Shown here: positions 8,220-16,904 of the stretch, one piece after another | Numbering within the stretch: position 1 is the first letter of the stretch | How the letters are laid out: each line of letters starts with the position of its first letter | Source: Streptomyces sp. NBC_00376 | Lineage (GTDB): Bacteria > Actinomycetota > Actinomycetes > Streptomycetales > Streptomycetaceae | Direction: 5' to 3' | NCBI RefSeq assembly: GCF_036077095.1 | Contig: NZ_CP107960.1 | Coordinates: forward strand, 3,782,001 to 3,846,000 | DNA length: 64,000 bases | Notes under the pieces: model-generated | Told to the model about the DNA's origin: nothing | The model's input: the letters and a program-made list of their open reading frames with translations, nothing else | Database searches by the model: none | Made by a program: the position numbers and the translations under genes

Positions 8220-8902
8220 TCCGGGTGCTGATCGCGGACGACGAGCCGATGATCCGCGCGGGGGTGCGCTCCGTGCTGTCCACCGATCCGGACATCGACG
8301 TCGTCGCCGAGGCCGCCGACGGGCGCGACGCCGTGGAGCTGGTACGCCGCCACCGCCCGGCCGTCGCCGTGCTCGACATCCGGATGCCCGGGACGAACGG
8401 CATCGAGGCGGCGGCCGAGATCCGGCGCACCGTGCCGGAGACGGGGGTCGTGATGCTCACGACCTTCGGCGAGGACGACTACATCCTCCAGGCGCTGGGA
8501 GGCGGCGCCACCGGTTTCCTGATCAAGTCGGGCGAGCCCGAGGAGCTGATCGCGGGGGTCCGCGCGGTGGCCGACGGGGCCGCCTACCTGTCACCGAAGG
8601 TCGCGGCGCGGGTCGTCGCCCATCTCTCGGCGACGGGCGCGGGCGCCCTGGCCGGCCGCCGCGCCGCCGCCCGGGAACGGGTCGGCGCGCTCACCGGCCG
8701 GGAACGCGACGTACTGGCCTTCCTCGGCAGCGGGCTGTCCAACGGGCAGATCGCCCGGCGGCTCCACCTGGTGGAAGGGACGGTCAAGGCGCACGTGAGC
8801 TCCATCCTGGCCCGGCTGGGCGTGGACAACCGGGCCGCCGCGGCCGTCGTCGCCCACGAGGCCGGAATCGTCGCGCCCGCGCAGCCGCCGCTCGACCGCT
8901 GA
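8216..8902 (+). CDS. NarL/FixJ-type response regulator
   Basis: The 228-residue regulator has a receiver domain with the acidic pair DDE at 8-10 and phospho-acceptor Asp54 in VAVLDIRMPG. The switch Thr is in MLTTFGEDDY and the conserved Lys in LIKSGEPEE. A LuxR-type HTH lies at about 160-212 (LTGRERDVLAFL ... VEGTVKAHVSSILARLGV). It is the cognate partner of the upstream kinase and binds DNA after phosphorylation. The GTG start at 8216 overlaps the stop of the mini-ORF, with a GGGGTGAG box upstream. Its last 300 bases are read antisense by the PAP2 gene. Confidence 0.93.
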   Translation: MIRVLIADDEPMIRAGVRSVLSTDPDIDVVAEAADGRDAVELVRRHRPAVAVLDIRMPGTNGIEAAAEIRRTVPETGVVMLTTFGEDDYILQALGGGATGFLIKSGEPEELIAGVRAVADGAAYLSPKVAARVVAHLSATGAGALAGRRAAARERVGALTGRERDVLAFLGSGLSNGQIARRLHLVEGTVKAHVSSILARLGVDNRAAAAVVAHEAGIVAPAQPPLDR

Positions 8903-9619
8903 CGCCGCACGCCGGGCGAGCGGCAGGAACGCAAGGAGTACGGCCGCCACCACCGAGGCCCCGAGGACCGCGCCGGCCAGCACGTCGTGCGGGTAGTGCG
9001 CCCCCACCGCGACCCGCAGCAGCGCCGCCGCCGCGCCCACCGGCAGGGTGACGGCAGCGAGGCGCGGGCGCAGCACGGCGAGGCCCACGGCGAGGCCGAC
9101 GGCGAGGGTGGCGTGGTTGCTCGGGAAGGACCAGTCGCCGGGCGGCGGGCACTCGGCGGCCGTCTCCGCGATGGAGCGCAGGGCCCGGCAGGGGCGTTCC
9201 TCGTCCACCACCAGTTTCGCCGCCTCGCTGACCGCGTACGCCGCCACGGTGCCGATGCCGGTGAGCACCGTGCCCGCGGAGACCCGGGTGTCCCCGCGCC
9301 GTACGGCGCTCCACCAGACCCACGCCAGCAGCAGGCCGAGGACCACCAGGGTGCCGTCGGTGGCCGCCTCCAGCAGTGGTCCCGCCCAGGAGGGCGCGTC
9401 GGCCACCGCCCGGGTCACCGACCGGTAGACGGACGCCGAGGCGCCCTCCGTCACCTCCACGGCACGGGCCGTGCCCAGGCCGCCCGGGGCGAGCGCCATG
9501 ACGGCCGCCGCCCCCGAGGCCAGCACGACGCAGGCGAGCAGGGGCCGCCCGGTACCCGACCCGGTACCCGCCCCGGTCCGGGTTCCGCTTCCGGTTTCTC
9601 GTCTCTTGAACATGAACAT
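8591..9619 (-). CDS. PAP2-family membrane phosphatase
   Basis: This is an integral membrane protein of the type 2 phosphatidic acid phosphatase superfamily, acting on lipid or isoprenyl phosphates at the membrane. The three signature motifs are visible: KLVVDEERP, PSNHATL, and RVAVGAHYPHDV near the last helices. Several hydrophobic segments flank them. After the domain (about residue 245) the frame runs on for some 95 Pro/Gly/Arg-rich residues antisense to the response regulator, an unnatural-looking tail. The original stop may have been lost through a small indel. The start is uncertain, with adjacent ATGs at 9619 and 9613. Confidence 0.85.
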   Translation of the reverse strand: MFMFKRRETGSGTRTGAGTGSGTGRPLLACVVLASGAAAVMALAPGGLGTARAVEVTEGASASVYRSVTRAVADAPSWAGPLLEAATDGTLVVLGLLLAWVWWSAVRRGDTRVSAGTVLTGIGTVAAYAVSEAAKLVVDEERPCRALRSIAETAAECPPPGDWSFPSNHATLAVGLAVGLAVLRPRLAAVTLPVGAAAALLRVAVGAHYPHDVLAGAVLGASVVAAVLLAFLPLARRAASAVERRLRGRDDSGLVGDDGRGGPVVHAQPGQDGAHVRLDRPFHQVEPPGDLPVGQPAAEEGQYVAFPAGERADPFPGGGAAAGQGARARRREMGDDPRRDLR

Positions 9620-9747
9620 GGACGTGAACCTAGAAAGCGGCGGGGCCGCGGACCCGGGCCGAACGGCAGGGACCACCCCCGACGATCGTCAGGGGTGGGG
9701 CCTGCCGCACCGGCAGGTCCAAGCTGCCGGTCCTCGGGCCTTCCCAT

Positions 9748-9762
9748 CTGATGGAGTGTCAG
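9748..9762. promoter_or_regulatory. Operator-like palindrome CTGATGGAGTGTCAG (site 3 of 6)
   Basis: It is a CTGAC-N5-GTCAG variant with one arm mismatch. It is followed directly by TTCTAATC; TCTAAT at 9764-9769 would be a good -10 box placing the transcript start at or next to the flavin reductase start codon. A repressor bound here would cover the core promoter. Confidence 0.6.
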
Positions 9763-9778
9763 TTCTAATCGAAGGGTG

Positions 9779-10408
9779 ATGGGACACGCAGGCATGGCCG
9801 CCATCGCCGTCCGGTACCTCAGGTCCGTCGGCGCCGCCACCACCGCAGGGCCGGTACCGGTCGACGCACTGCCGCGCCCGCACCTGCGAGCCGTGGCCGA
9901 CGGGGAGCGGCCGCCCGTCGACCCGGGCGAATTCCGCCGCGTACTGGGGCACTTCGCCAGCGGCGTCACCATCGTCACCGCGCACGACCCGGACGACGAG
10001 GAGGGCCCGGCGGGCTTCGCCTGCCAGTCGTTCGCCTCGCTCTCCCTCGATCCGCCGCTGGTCACGTTCATGGTCGCCCGTACGTCGACGACCTGGCCGC
10101 GCATCGCGCGCGCCGGGGCCTTCTGCGTCAACATCCTCGGCGCGGGCCAGGGCGAACTGTGCCGGAGCTTCGCGGTGAGCGGAGCGGACAAGTTCGCGGG
10201 AGTGGCGTACGAGGCCGCCCCGGCGACCGGGTCGCCGCTGCTGGACTCCGTACCGGCCTGGATCGACTGCCGCATCCAGGCGGTCCACACCGGGGGCGAC
10301 CATCTGATCGTCGTCGGCCGGGTGGCGGCGATGGGAGCGACGGACGGGGCCGATCCGCTGCTGTTCCACCGGGGGACGTTCGGACGGTTCGGGCCGCTCG
10401 ACGGGTGA
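9779..10408 (+). CDS. Flavin reductase-domain protein (FMN-binding split barrel)
   Basis: The 210-residue protein carries the flavin-reductase-like split barrel: FRRVLGHFASGVTIVTA near residue 53, then GFACQSFASLSLDPPLVTF, FCVNILGAGQ, and a C-terminal GRFGPL. Relatives such as HsaB and HpaC supply reduced flavin to two-component aromatic or steroid monooxygenases. No monooxygenase component is adjacent. The ATG at 9779 lies about 9 bases after a probable -10 box, so the mRNA may be leaderless; an internal ATG at 9794 is the alternative. The promoter shares the CTGAC-N5-GTCAG element with the 17-27 kb catabolic genes. Confidence 0.88.
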   Translation: MGHAGMAAIAVRYLRSVGAATTAGPVPVDALPRPHLRAVADGERPPVDPGEFRRVLGHFASGVTIVTAHDPDDEEGPAGFACQSFASLSLDPPLVTFMVARTSTTWPRIARAGAFCVNILGAGQGELCRSFAVSGADKFAGVAYEAAPATGSPLLDSVPAWIDCRIQAVHTGGDHLIVVGRVAAMGATDGADPLLFHRGTFGRFGPLDG

Positions 10409-10479
10409 GCACGCGCCACAGGCGGATCGGCGGGTCGGCCGGTACGCCGGTGCCTCGGCACGCCGGTACGCGTACGCCT

Positions 10480-11364
10480 TCAGCCGGCCGCGTCGCGCAG
10501 CAGATCCCGCAGCTTCAGCGCCGCCGGAAGCGGGGCGGCGGGCAGTGCGACATGTACGGTCCGGCGCGGGGCGAGGTCGCCGAGGCGGCAGACGGCGAGT
10601 TCGTCGGGGACCGCCCAGGCGGCCAGCGAGGGGACCAGCGCGACCCCCAGCCCGGCGGCCGCGTAACCGAACTTGCCGGTCCACTCGGCGATCCGGACGA
10701 TCCGCTTCGGCCGGAAGCCGGCCCGGCCGCAGACCTCGGCGAGCATCATGGGCCGGTCGGCGGAGACGTCCTGGAGCCAGGTCTCGTCGCGCAGTTCGCG
10801 CAGATCCACCGTCCCGGTTCCGGCCAGGCGGTGGTCGCGGGGGAGCACGACGAACAACTCGTCCTCCAGCAGGGCCTCGGTCGTGACGCCGTCGGCCGAC
10901 GGCAGACCCGACGGGTAGTCGCTGACCACGGCCAGGTCGAGCGCCCCGTCCGCCAGGCGCCGCATCGACTCACCGGTCCGGCCCTCGACCGCGACGACCT
11001 CGACATCCGGCCTGGACCTGGCGAACGCCCGCAGCGCGGCGGGCACCAGCGAGACATTGGCCGTGGCGAACGCCCCCACCCGAAGCCGCCCGCCCCGCCC
11101 GGCCCGGATCGCGGCCATCTCGTGCTCCGCACCCGCCAGGCGCGCGAGCACCTCCACGGCGTGCCGGTGCAGCGCGTGGCCGGCCGGATTCAGCCGTACG
11201 CCCCGGGCGAGCCGTTCGAAGAGCGGTCCGCCCGCCTCCTTCTCCAACGAGGCGATCCGCCGGGACACCGCCGACTGCGTGTAGTCGAGCCGGACCGCGG
11301 CCTTCGTGAACGATCCGGTTTCGGCCACCGTCACCAGCAGACGCAGCGCGTCGATCTCGAACAC
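10480..11364 (-). CDS. LysR-family transcriptional regulator
   Basis: The 294-residue protein has the N-terminal winged HTH (FEIDALRLLVTVAETGSFTK, then AAVRLDYTQSAVSRRIASLE) followed by the LysR substrate-binding domain. The GTG at 11364 is preferred over the ATG at 11379 because a GAGGGGGG box precedes it and it aligns with the first helix. It is divergent from the membrane protein gene at 11470. The 105-base intergenic region contains the imperfect palindrome GCATGGCTCACATGC (11376-11390), which has the size of a LysR site. The effector is unknown. Confidence 0.92.
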   Translation of the reverse strand: MFEIDALRLLVTVAETGSFTKAAVRLDYTQSAVSRRIASLEKEAGGPLFERLARGVRLNPAGHALHRHAVEVLARLAGAEHEMAAIRAGRGGRLRVGAFATANVSLVPAALRAFARSRPDVEVVAVEGRTGESMRRLADGALDLAVVSDYPSGLPSADGVTTEALLEDELFVVLPRDHRLAGTGTVDLRELRDETWLQDVSADRPMMLAEVCGRAGFRPKRIVRIAEWTGKFGYAAAGLGVALVPSLAAWAVPDELAVCRLGDLAPRRTVHVALPAAPLPAALKLRDLLRDAAG

Positions 11365-11469
11365 ATTCCCCCCTCGCATGGCTCACATGCAATCTAGTCG
11401 CTGGTGGAATGGCTCGTCCGGTCCTAGCTTCGACAGGAGTTCGCGAGCTTCGAGACGAGGGACACATCC

Positions 11470-12213
11470 ATGGCAGCAGCACCGAACACCCTGTCGCCCG
11501 AGGCCGCCGAACTGGCCGCCACCCACCGACTCGGCGCCCTGCAGGGCACGTTCACCCCCAAGCGCCTGAACAAGGCGATCTTCGTCCTCTACGTCTTCAC
11601 GACGCTCCACCTCTTGGCGATGCTCGTGATACCCGGCCTGCTGTTCTTCTGGTGGCTGCGCCGGTACCCGGACTTCAGCCGGAGACAGGCCGCCAAGCGT
11701 CTTCACCTGTTCGAGAACGGACTGATCGTGCACCCGGAGTCCGGCGACGGCAGGGCCGTCATCCGCTGGGACTCCGTACGGCTCTACCAGGACATCACCC
11801 AGAAGATCATCAACGGCATCCCGTCGACCACCGAGTACGTCTACTCCGCGGTGGGCCCGGGCCGGGACCACGCGAGAATCACCCACTTCTACGAGGGCCC
11901 CGAGACCTGGGGGCCCCATATGCAGCAGGCCGTCCTGCGGGCCCAGGGCCCGGCGGTCCTGGAATCGGTCCTGGCGGGCGGGACGGCCGACTTCGGGGAA
12001 TTCTCGCTCTCCCGCACCGGCCTGACCGCCCGGGGGAAGGGCCACCTCCCCTGGTCCGGCGTCCAGGAGATCCACGTGTCAGCGGGCCGGGTGAACGCCA
12101 TGGGGACCGGCGGCCCCGGGCGCCGTTGCAGCGCCGCGGTCAGCGACATCGCGAACCTGCACGTCTTCCTGGCCGTCGCCCAGCACCTTTGCACCGAAAG
12201 TTCGTCGGCCTGA
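11470..12213 (+). CDS. Membrane-associated protein, possibly DUF6585-like
   Basis: The 247-residue protein has a hydrophobic hairpin near residues 38-65 (IFVLYVFTTLHLLAMLVIPG, then LLFFWW). A PH-like soluble region follows with strand patterns such as RLHLFENGLIVHPESG and AVIRWDSVRLYQDIT. The repeated theme (SLSRTGLTARGKGHLPWSGV) in the second half suggests two related beta modules. It resembles the Streptomyces DUF6585 group, recalled rather than searched. The function is unknown. It is divergent from a LysR regulator, which may control it, and ends 21 bases from a convergent MFS gene. Confidence 0.8.
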   Translation: MAAAPNTLSPEAAELAATHRLGALQGTFTPKRLNKAIFVLYVFTTLHLLAMLVIPGLLFFWWLRRYPDFSRRQAAKRLHLFENGLIVHPESGDGRAVIRWDSVRLYQDITQKIINGIPSTTEYVYSAVGPGRDHARITHFYEGPETWGPHMQQAVLRAQGPAVLESVLAGGTADFGEFSLSRTGLTARGKGHLPWSGVQEIHVSAGRVNAMGTGGPGRRCSAAVSDIANLHVFLAVAQHLCTESSSA

Positions 12214-12234
12214 GGCGCCGGGCTCCCGGCGCCG

Positions 12235-13581
12235 TCAGCCGAGTCGGACCACGGCGCCCGAAGGCTCCTTCACCCGGCGGATCACCAGCGCCATCAGCGC
12301 CGCCACCGCGCACAGCGCCCCGGACGCGTACCAGACCACGTCGTACGAGCCGAACACGTCGCGCGCCACCCCGCCCAGGAACGCCACCAGCGCCGCGCCG
12401 ACCTGATGGGACGCCAGCACCCAGCCGAAGACTATGGCGCTGTCCTCCCCGTACTGCTCGCGGCACAGGGCGAGCGTCGGCGGGACGGTGGCGACCCAGT
12501 CCAGGCCGTAGAAGACGATGAAGAACACCATCGGGGGCTGCACCGTCGGCGCCATCAGTATCGGCAGGAAGAGCAGCGAGACGCCGCGCAGCGCGTAGTA
12601 GACGGCGAGGAGCCGCCGGGCGTCGAAGCGGTCGGTGAGCCAGCCGGAGAAGACGGTGCCGATGATGTCGAAGATCCCGATGACGGCGAGCAGTGACGCC
12701 GCGGCGGTGACGGGCATGTGGTGGTCGTGGGCCGAGGGCACGAAGTGCGTACGGATCAGGCCGTTGGTCGAGGCCCCGCAGATCGCGAACGAACCGGCCA
12801 GCAGCCAGAACGGCCCGGTGCGCGCCGCGTCGGTCAGTACGCGCAGGGTCCGCCGCGCCGCCCCGCGCGCGGGCGCCGACTTCTCCACGTAGCTGCCGCC
12901 GTACGGGGCGAGGCCCACGTCGGCCGGGTGGTCGCGGAGCAGGAACCAGACGAACGGGACGACGACCAGGGCCGCGAGCGCCACCGTCACCGAGGCGGGG
13001 CGCCAGCCGTGGTGCTCGACGATCCAGGCGCACAGCGGCAGGAAGACCAGCTGGCCGGAGGCGCCGGCCGCGGTGAGGATGCCGGTGACCAGGCCGCGCC
13101 GGGCCACGAACCAGCGGTTGGTGACCGTGGCGGAGAACGCCATCGCCATGGAGCCGGTGCCCAGGCCGACGAGCACGCCCCAGTAGAGCATCAGCTGCCA
13201 GGAGGCCGTCATCCATACGCTGGCCAGCGCCCCGGTGGCCACGGTGGTGAGGGCGACGACGACCACCCGGCGGATACCGAAGCGGTCCATCAGCGCGGCG
13301 GCGAACGGTGCGGTGAGCCCGTACAGCGCCATGTCGATGGAGACGGCGAGTCCGATCTCCCCGCGCGACCAGCCGAACCACGCGTTGAGCGGCTCGATGA
13401 GGAGGCCGGGGAGGGAGTTGAACGCGGCGCCGCCGATGATCGTCACGAAGGTGACGGCGGCGACGATCCAGGCGCGGTGAACACGTCGGCGCGGGGGACG
13501 CCCGGGGGCTGCCGGGGTGGTGGCCGGCCGGTCGTCGTACCGGGCGGCGCTGTCGGTTGTCTGGGTCACGTCACTCAGCAT
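12235..13581 (-). CDS. MFS transporter (oxalate/formate- or monocarboxylate-like)
   Basis: The 448-residue protein has about 12 hydrophobic helices and a cytoplasmic loop motif DRFGIRRVVVVA between helices 2 and 3; the matching DRFDARRLLAVY in the second half marks the internal repeat. The sequence WRPASVTVALAALVVVPFV and the long central loop carrying EKSAPARGAARR are typical of MFS monocarboxylate-type carriers. The ATG at 13581 is chosen because GAGGTG lies about 12 bases upstream and the basic N-terminus precedes helix 1. The substrate is unknown. Confidence 0.88.
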   Translation of the reverse strand: MLSDVTQTTDSAARYDDRPATTPAAPGRPPRRRVHRAWIVAAVTFVTIIGGAAFNSLPGLLIEPLNAWFGWSRGEIGLAVSIDMALYGLTAPFAAALMDRFGIRRVVVVALTTVATGALASVWMTASWQLMLYWGVLVGLGTGSMAMAFSATVTNRWFVARRGLVTGILTAAGASGQLVFLPLCAWIVEHHGWRPASVTVALAALVVVPFVWFLLRDHPADVGLAPYGGSYVEKSAPARGAARRTLRVLTDAARTGPFWLLAGSFAICGASTNGLIRTHFVPSAHDHHMPVTAAASLLAVIGIFDIIGTVFSGWLTDRFDARRLLAVYYALRGVSLLFLPILMAPTVQPPMVFFIVFYGLDWVATVPPTLALCREQYGEDSAIVFGWVLASHQVGAALVAFLGGVARDVFGSYDVVWYASGALCAVAALMALVIRRVKEPSGAVVRLG

Positions 13582-13764
13582 CGGGTCGCGGCGCACCTCC
13601 CCACGAGTGGCCGGAGGGACACCCTTCGCAGGAATCGGGCCATCGGGATCGCCGCTTCCCGGCCGGGCCGGACGGACGGGCCCGGGTGCGCGTACGATCG
13701 CCAGTCGGCCGACGGGCCGGGCGCGCCGGCCCCGTCGCACAGCACACCGATCCGGGGGATTTCC

Positions 13765-14097
13765 ATGCAGTGGGCAGCACGCCAGCACTTCCACCACCGC
13801 TCCGCGCTGATGCAGGCCTGGGGCTCCGTGATGCTGCTCATCGCCTGTGCCCTGTGGGTCTGGCTGGGCTTCCTGCTGGCGGACCAGGACGGCATGCACT
13901 GCTACGTCGGCAGGTCGTCGGTGTGCGAGGTGGAGAGCGACGTACCGAAGGGGCTCACCGTCCTGGGGATCTCCGCGCCCCTGTCCGTCCTCGGTGCGGG
14001 GCTGCTGGTCGCCGGCAGTGTGCGCAGGCAGACCAGCGCCCATGTCTTCGAGGTCATCGAGATGCAGAAGTCCGAGGAGCGGAGCCGGGAGAAGTAG
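13765..14097 (+). CDS. Small two-helix membrane protein
   Basis: The 110-residue protein has hydrophobic segments at about 18-40 (WGSVMLLIACALWVWLGFLL) and 68-88. A short loop between them contains two cysteines (MHCYVGRSSVCEVES) that could form an extracytoplasmic disulphide. The C-terminus is charged and cytoplasmic. The ATG at 13765 follows CCGGGGGAT. Its last 44 bases overlap the convergent DUF2809-type gene. The family is not recognised. Confidence 0.75.
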   Translation: MQWAARQHFHHRSALMQAWGSVMLLIACALWVWLGFLLADQDGMHCYVGRSSVCEVESDVPKGLTVLGISAPLSVLGAGLLVAGSVRRQTSAHVFEVIEMQKSEERSREK

Positions 14098-14515
14098 CCA
14101 GGGCCGCCACCGCCCAGGCGAAGCCCGCGCCCACCGCGTACCAGAGCAGATCGGGCGCGTTGAAGGTCGAGCCGAGCACCAGCCGCGCCGCCGTGCTGTG
14201 CCGGGAGAGCTCCGCGGGCACCCCGGTCAGTTGCAGCAGTTCCACCGCCCAGCTGAACGCCAGCCCCGCCCCGGCCGTGACGACCGGCCGCGCGCCGGGC
14301 GCGATCACGGCGGCCAGGGCGCAGATCAGCACGGTGTAGAGCGCGTCCCCGGCGTACTTGGCGAGGTCGCCGTCCATGAAGGCCCTGACCCCGAGCCCGG
14401 CGAGCACGGTCAGCGCCGCGGCGACGGCCGCGACCGCACGGGTGCGCCGGGCCGTCCAGACTTCCTCGACCCCGACCTCACCCTCGGCCCCGACCCCGTC
14501 CCCTCCCCCGGTCAC
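14054..14515 (-). CDS. DUF2809-like small membrane protein
   Basis: The 153-residue protein has four or five hydrophobic helices. The signature DLAKYAGDALYTVLICALAA near residue 45, then FSWAVELLQLTGVPAEL and FNAPDLLWYAVGAG, match the DUF2809 (VanZ-like) pattern of integral membrane proteins. The GTG start at 14515 overlaps the stop of the upstream MFS gene (GTGA), so the two are translationally coupled. The 3' end overlaps the convergent gene at 13765-14097 by 44 bases. The role is unknown. Confidence 0.8.
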   Translation of the reverse strand: MTGGGDGVGAEGEVGVEEVWTARRTRAVAAVAAALTVLAGLGVRAFMDGDLAKYAGDALYTVLICALAAVIAPGARPVVTAGAGLAFSWAVELLQLTGVPAELSRHSTAARLVLGSTFNAPDLLWYAVGAGFAWAVAALATSPGSAPRTSASR

Positions 14516-15732
14516 GCGATCCGCTCCAGCCGGCTGATCGGCCGGGCCACCAGCAGCACCGCCACCACCATCAGGTTGATCACCGCGCCGGCCAGCAGCA
14601 CCTCGGGCGTGCCCACCCGGTCCGCGACCGGCCCTGCCAGGGCCCGGCCCGCCGCCAGCATCAGCAGCGAGCCCGCCACGTCGTACGCGTGCAGGCGGTT
14701 CAGCGCCTCGGGCGGCACATGGGTCTGGACCGTCGTCGACCACATCACCAGCCAGAACGCGAACGCCGCGCCCGCCGCGAACTGCCCCGCCCCGAGCGCG
14801 GGCACCGGCAGCCCGAGCCCCAGCACCAGCAGGTTCACGCAGACCCCGGTCAGCGCGACGGCGCCCGCCGCGAGCGGGCGGCGGGGTCTCAGGCGCAGGG
14901 CCAGCAGCCCGCCGACGACGCTGCCCGCGCCGTTCACCGCCATCATCACGCCGTACGTGCCCGAGCCGTGCGCCTCGGTGACCTCGACCGCGGTGAGCGG
15001 GAGCATCGGGCCGAGCACCGTGAAGCCGTACACCGTCCAGATCGCGATCACCCCCCACAGCCAGCTGCGCGCCCGGAACTCCCGCCACCCGTCGGCCAGT
15101 TCGGCGACGAAACCGCCGCGCTGCGCCTCGTCCGAGGGGGCCGGGGCGAGCCGGAGCAGGAACAGGCAGATGCCGGAGACCAGGAACGTCGAGGCGTTCG
15201 CCGCGTAGACCGCCCCGGCGCTGGCCAGCCCGACGAGCATGCCCGCGAAGGCCGGGCCCGCCATGGTCATCAGCGCCTCGGAGACCCTCAGTACCGCGTT
15301 GGCCCGCTGCACGTCCGAGGCGACCCGGGGCACGGTCGAGGCGACGCCGGGCTGGAAGAGCGCGGCGCCCACCCCGGCCACCGCGCTGAGCGTGTACACC
15401 GCCCACAGCGGCGGGTTGCCGGTGGCGAAGGAGAACGCCAGCACCGAGGCCCCGACCAGCCGCAGCGCGTCCGCGATGATCATCATCCGGCGGGGGGTGA
15501 ACCGGTCCGCCAGTACGCCGCCGAAGAGCACGAAGACCGCCAGCGGACCCATCCAGGCGGCGAGCGCGAACCCCACGGAGGAGTGCGGGCGGCCGGCGCC
15601 CAGCAGCCCGGCGGTGAGCGCCACCGGGATCATGCCGTCACCGAAGAGCGCGGCGGTGCGGGCGACGAAGAAGAGCCGGAAGTTACGGTTCCAGAGCCCT
15701 TCCGACCGGCCGCTCCCCAGGCCCTCACCCAT
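14512..15732 (-). CDS. MFS transporter (MFS_3/enterobactin-exporter-like)
   Basis: About 12 transmembrane helices follow NRNFRLFFVARTAALFGDGM, the usual opening of EntS-like or macrolide-efflux-like MFS_3 carriers. The motif LADRFTPRRMMIIAD between helices 2 and 3 supports this. It probably exports a drug or natural product. The ATG at 15732 gives 406 residues. An in-frame GTG at 15825 would add 31 hydrophilic residues, and neither start has a strong ribosome binding site. It is coupled to the DUF2809-like gene and divergent from the GlxA-type regulator at 15884. Confidence 0.88.
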   Translation of the reverse strand: MGEGLGSGRSEGLWNRNFRLFFVARTAALFGDGMIPVALTAGLLGAGRPHSSVGFALAAWMGPLAVFVLFGGVLADRFTPRRMMIIADALRLVGASVLAFSFATGNPPLWAVYTLSAVAGVGAALFQPGVASTVPRVASDVQRANAVLRVSEALMTMAGPAFAGMLVGLASAGAVYAANASTFLVSGICLFLLRLAPAPSDEAQRGGFVAELADGWREFRARSWLWGVIAIWTVYGFTVLGPMLPLTAVEVTEAHGSGTYGVMMAVNGAGSVVGGLLALRLRPRRPLAAGAVALTGVCVNLLVLGLGLPVPALGAGQFAAGAAFAFWLVMWSTTVQTHVPPEALNRLHAYDVAGSLLMLAAGRALAGPVADRVGTPEVLLAGAVINLMVVAVLLVARPISRLERIA

Positions 15733-15883
15733 CGCGCGCACACCGGACGAACCGACCAAAAGGGGCTGCGCACCGTCGCGTTCGACGGCGGGAATGTGCG
15801 GATGTTCCGCTGACTTTTCCTTCACAGGAGTGACATGTATCAGGGTTGAGGTCTATACCACTAGGGGTGAAGGGAGTCCGCCA

Positions 15884-16867
15884 ATGCCGCACCGAATCGC
15901 CGTCCTGGCCCTCGACGGGCTGCTGCCCTTCGAACTGGGCATCCCTCAGCGGATATTCGGCCGCGCGTTCGGCATCGAGCCGCACGAGAAGGGCCGCGGC
16001 CTCTACGAAGTCGTGACCTGTTCCGTCCGCCCGCCGGGCCCGGTCCGTACCGACGCGGACTTCACGATCACCGTCGAACGCGGTCCCGAGGCCCTGGCCA
16101 CCGCCGACACGGTGGTGATTCCCGCCAGCTACGAACTCGGCCCCGTCTTCGACGAGGGCAGGCTCACCGACGAACTGGCCGCCGCGTTCACCCGCATCAG
16201 GCCGGGAACCCGGATGGTCTCGATCTGCACGGGCAGCTACGTGCTGGCCGCCGCCGGGTATCTCGACGGGCGCCCCGCCACCACCCACTGGTCGCACGCC
16301 GACCACTTCCAGCAGCTCTTCCCCGAGGTCCGGGTCGACCCGGACGTCCTGTTCATCGACGACGGGGACGTCCTGACCTCCGCCGGGGTCGCCGCCGGGA
16401 TCGATCTGTGTCTGCACATCGTGCGCCGGGACCACGGCACCGCCGTCGCCAATGACGTCGCCCGGCGCACGGTCGTGCCTCCGCACCGGGACGGCGGACA
16501 GGCGCAGTACATCCAACGCCCCCTGCCCGAGGCCCGGTTCGCGACCACGACCACCGCGCGCAGTTGGGCGCTCGGTCGGCTGGAGCGCCCGATCCTGCTG
16601 CGCGACATGGCGCAGCAGGAGTCGATGAGCGTACGCACCTTCACCCGGCGGTTCCGGGAGGAGGTCGGGGTCAGCCCCGTCCAGTGGCTGACCCGGCAGC
16701 GGGTCGAACGGGCCCGGCACCTGCTGGAGTCGACGGACCTGTCGATCGACCAGGTGGCGCGGGACGCGGGCTTCGGGACGCCCACGTCACTGCGGCAGCA
16801 TCTCCAGGCGGCGCTGGGGGTGTCCCCGACGGTGTACCGGCGCACCTTCCGCGCCGGGAGTGCCTGA
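15884..16867 (+). CDS. GlxA/FtrA-type AraC-family regulator with DJ-1/PfpI domain
   Basis: The 327-residue regulator carries an N-terminal DJ-1/PfpI-like domain (about 5-180) with the nucleophile-elbow region MVSICTGSYVLAAAGYLDGR, where the Cys is retained. A C-terminal double HTH of AraC type follows (MAQQESMSVRTFTRRFREEV and DQVARDAGFGTPTSLRQHL). Such proteins sense small molecules or act as plain regulators. The ATG at 15884 follows AGGGAG and starts directly at the first beta strand. The divergent MFS exporter at 15732 is the natural candidate target. Confidence 0.93.
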   Translation: MPHRIAVLALDGLLPFELGIPQRIFGRAFGIEPHEKGRGLYEVVTCSVRPPGPVRTDADFTITVERGPEALATADTVVIPASYELGPVFDEGRLTDELAAAFTRIRPGTRMVSICTGSYVLAAAGYLDGRPATTHWSHADHFQQLFPEVRVDPDVLFIDDGDVLTSAGVAAGIDLCLHIVRRDHGTAVANDVARRTVVPPHRDGGQAQYIQRPLPEARFATTTTARSWALGRLERPILLRDMAQQESMSVRTFTRRFREEVGVSPVQWLTRQRVERARHLLESTDLSIDQVARDAGFGTPTSLRQHLQAALGVSPTVYRRTFRAGSA

Positions 16868-16904
16868 GAGGCGCCCGGCGCGGAGGGTCAGAACACTCGG
16901 GGGG

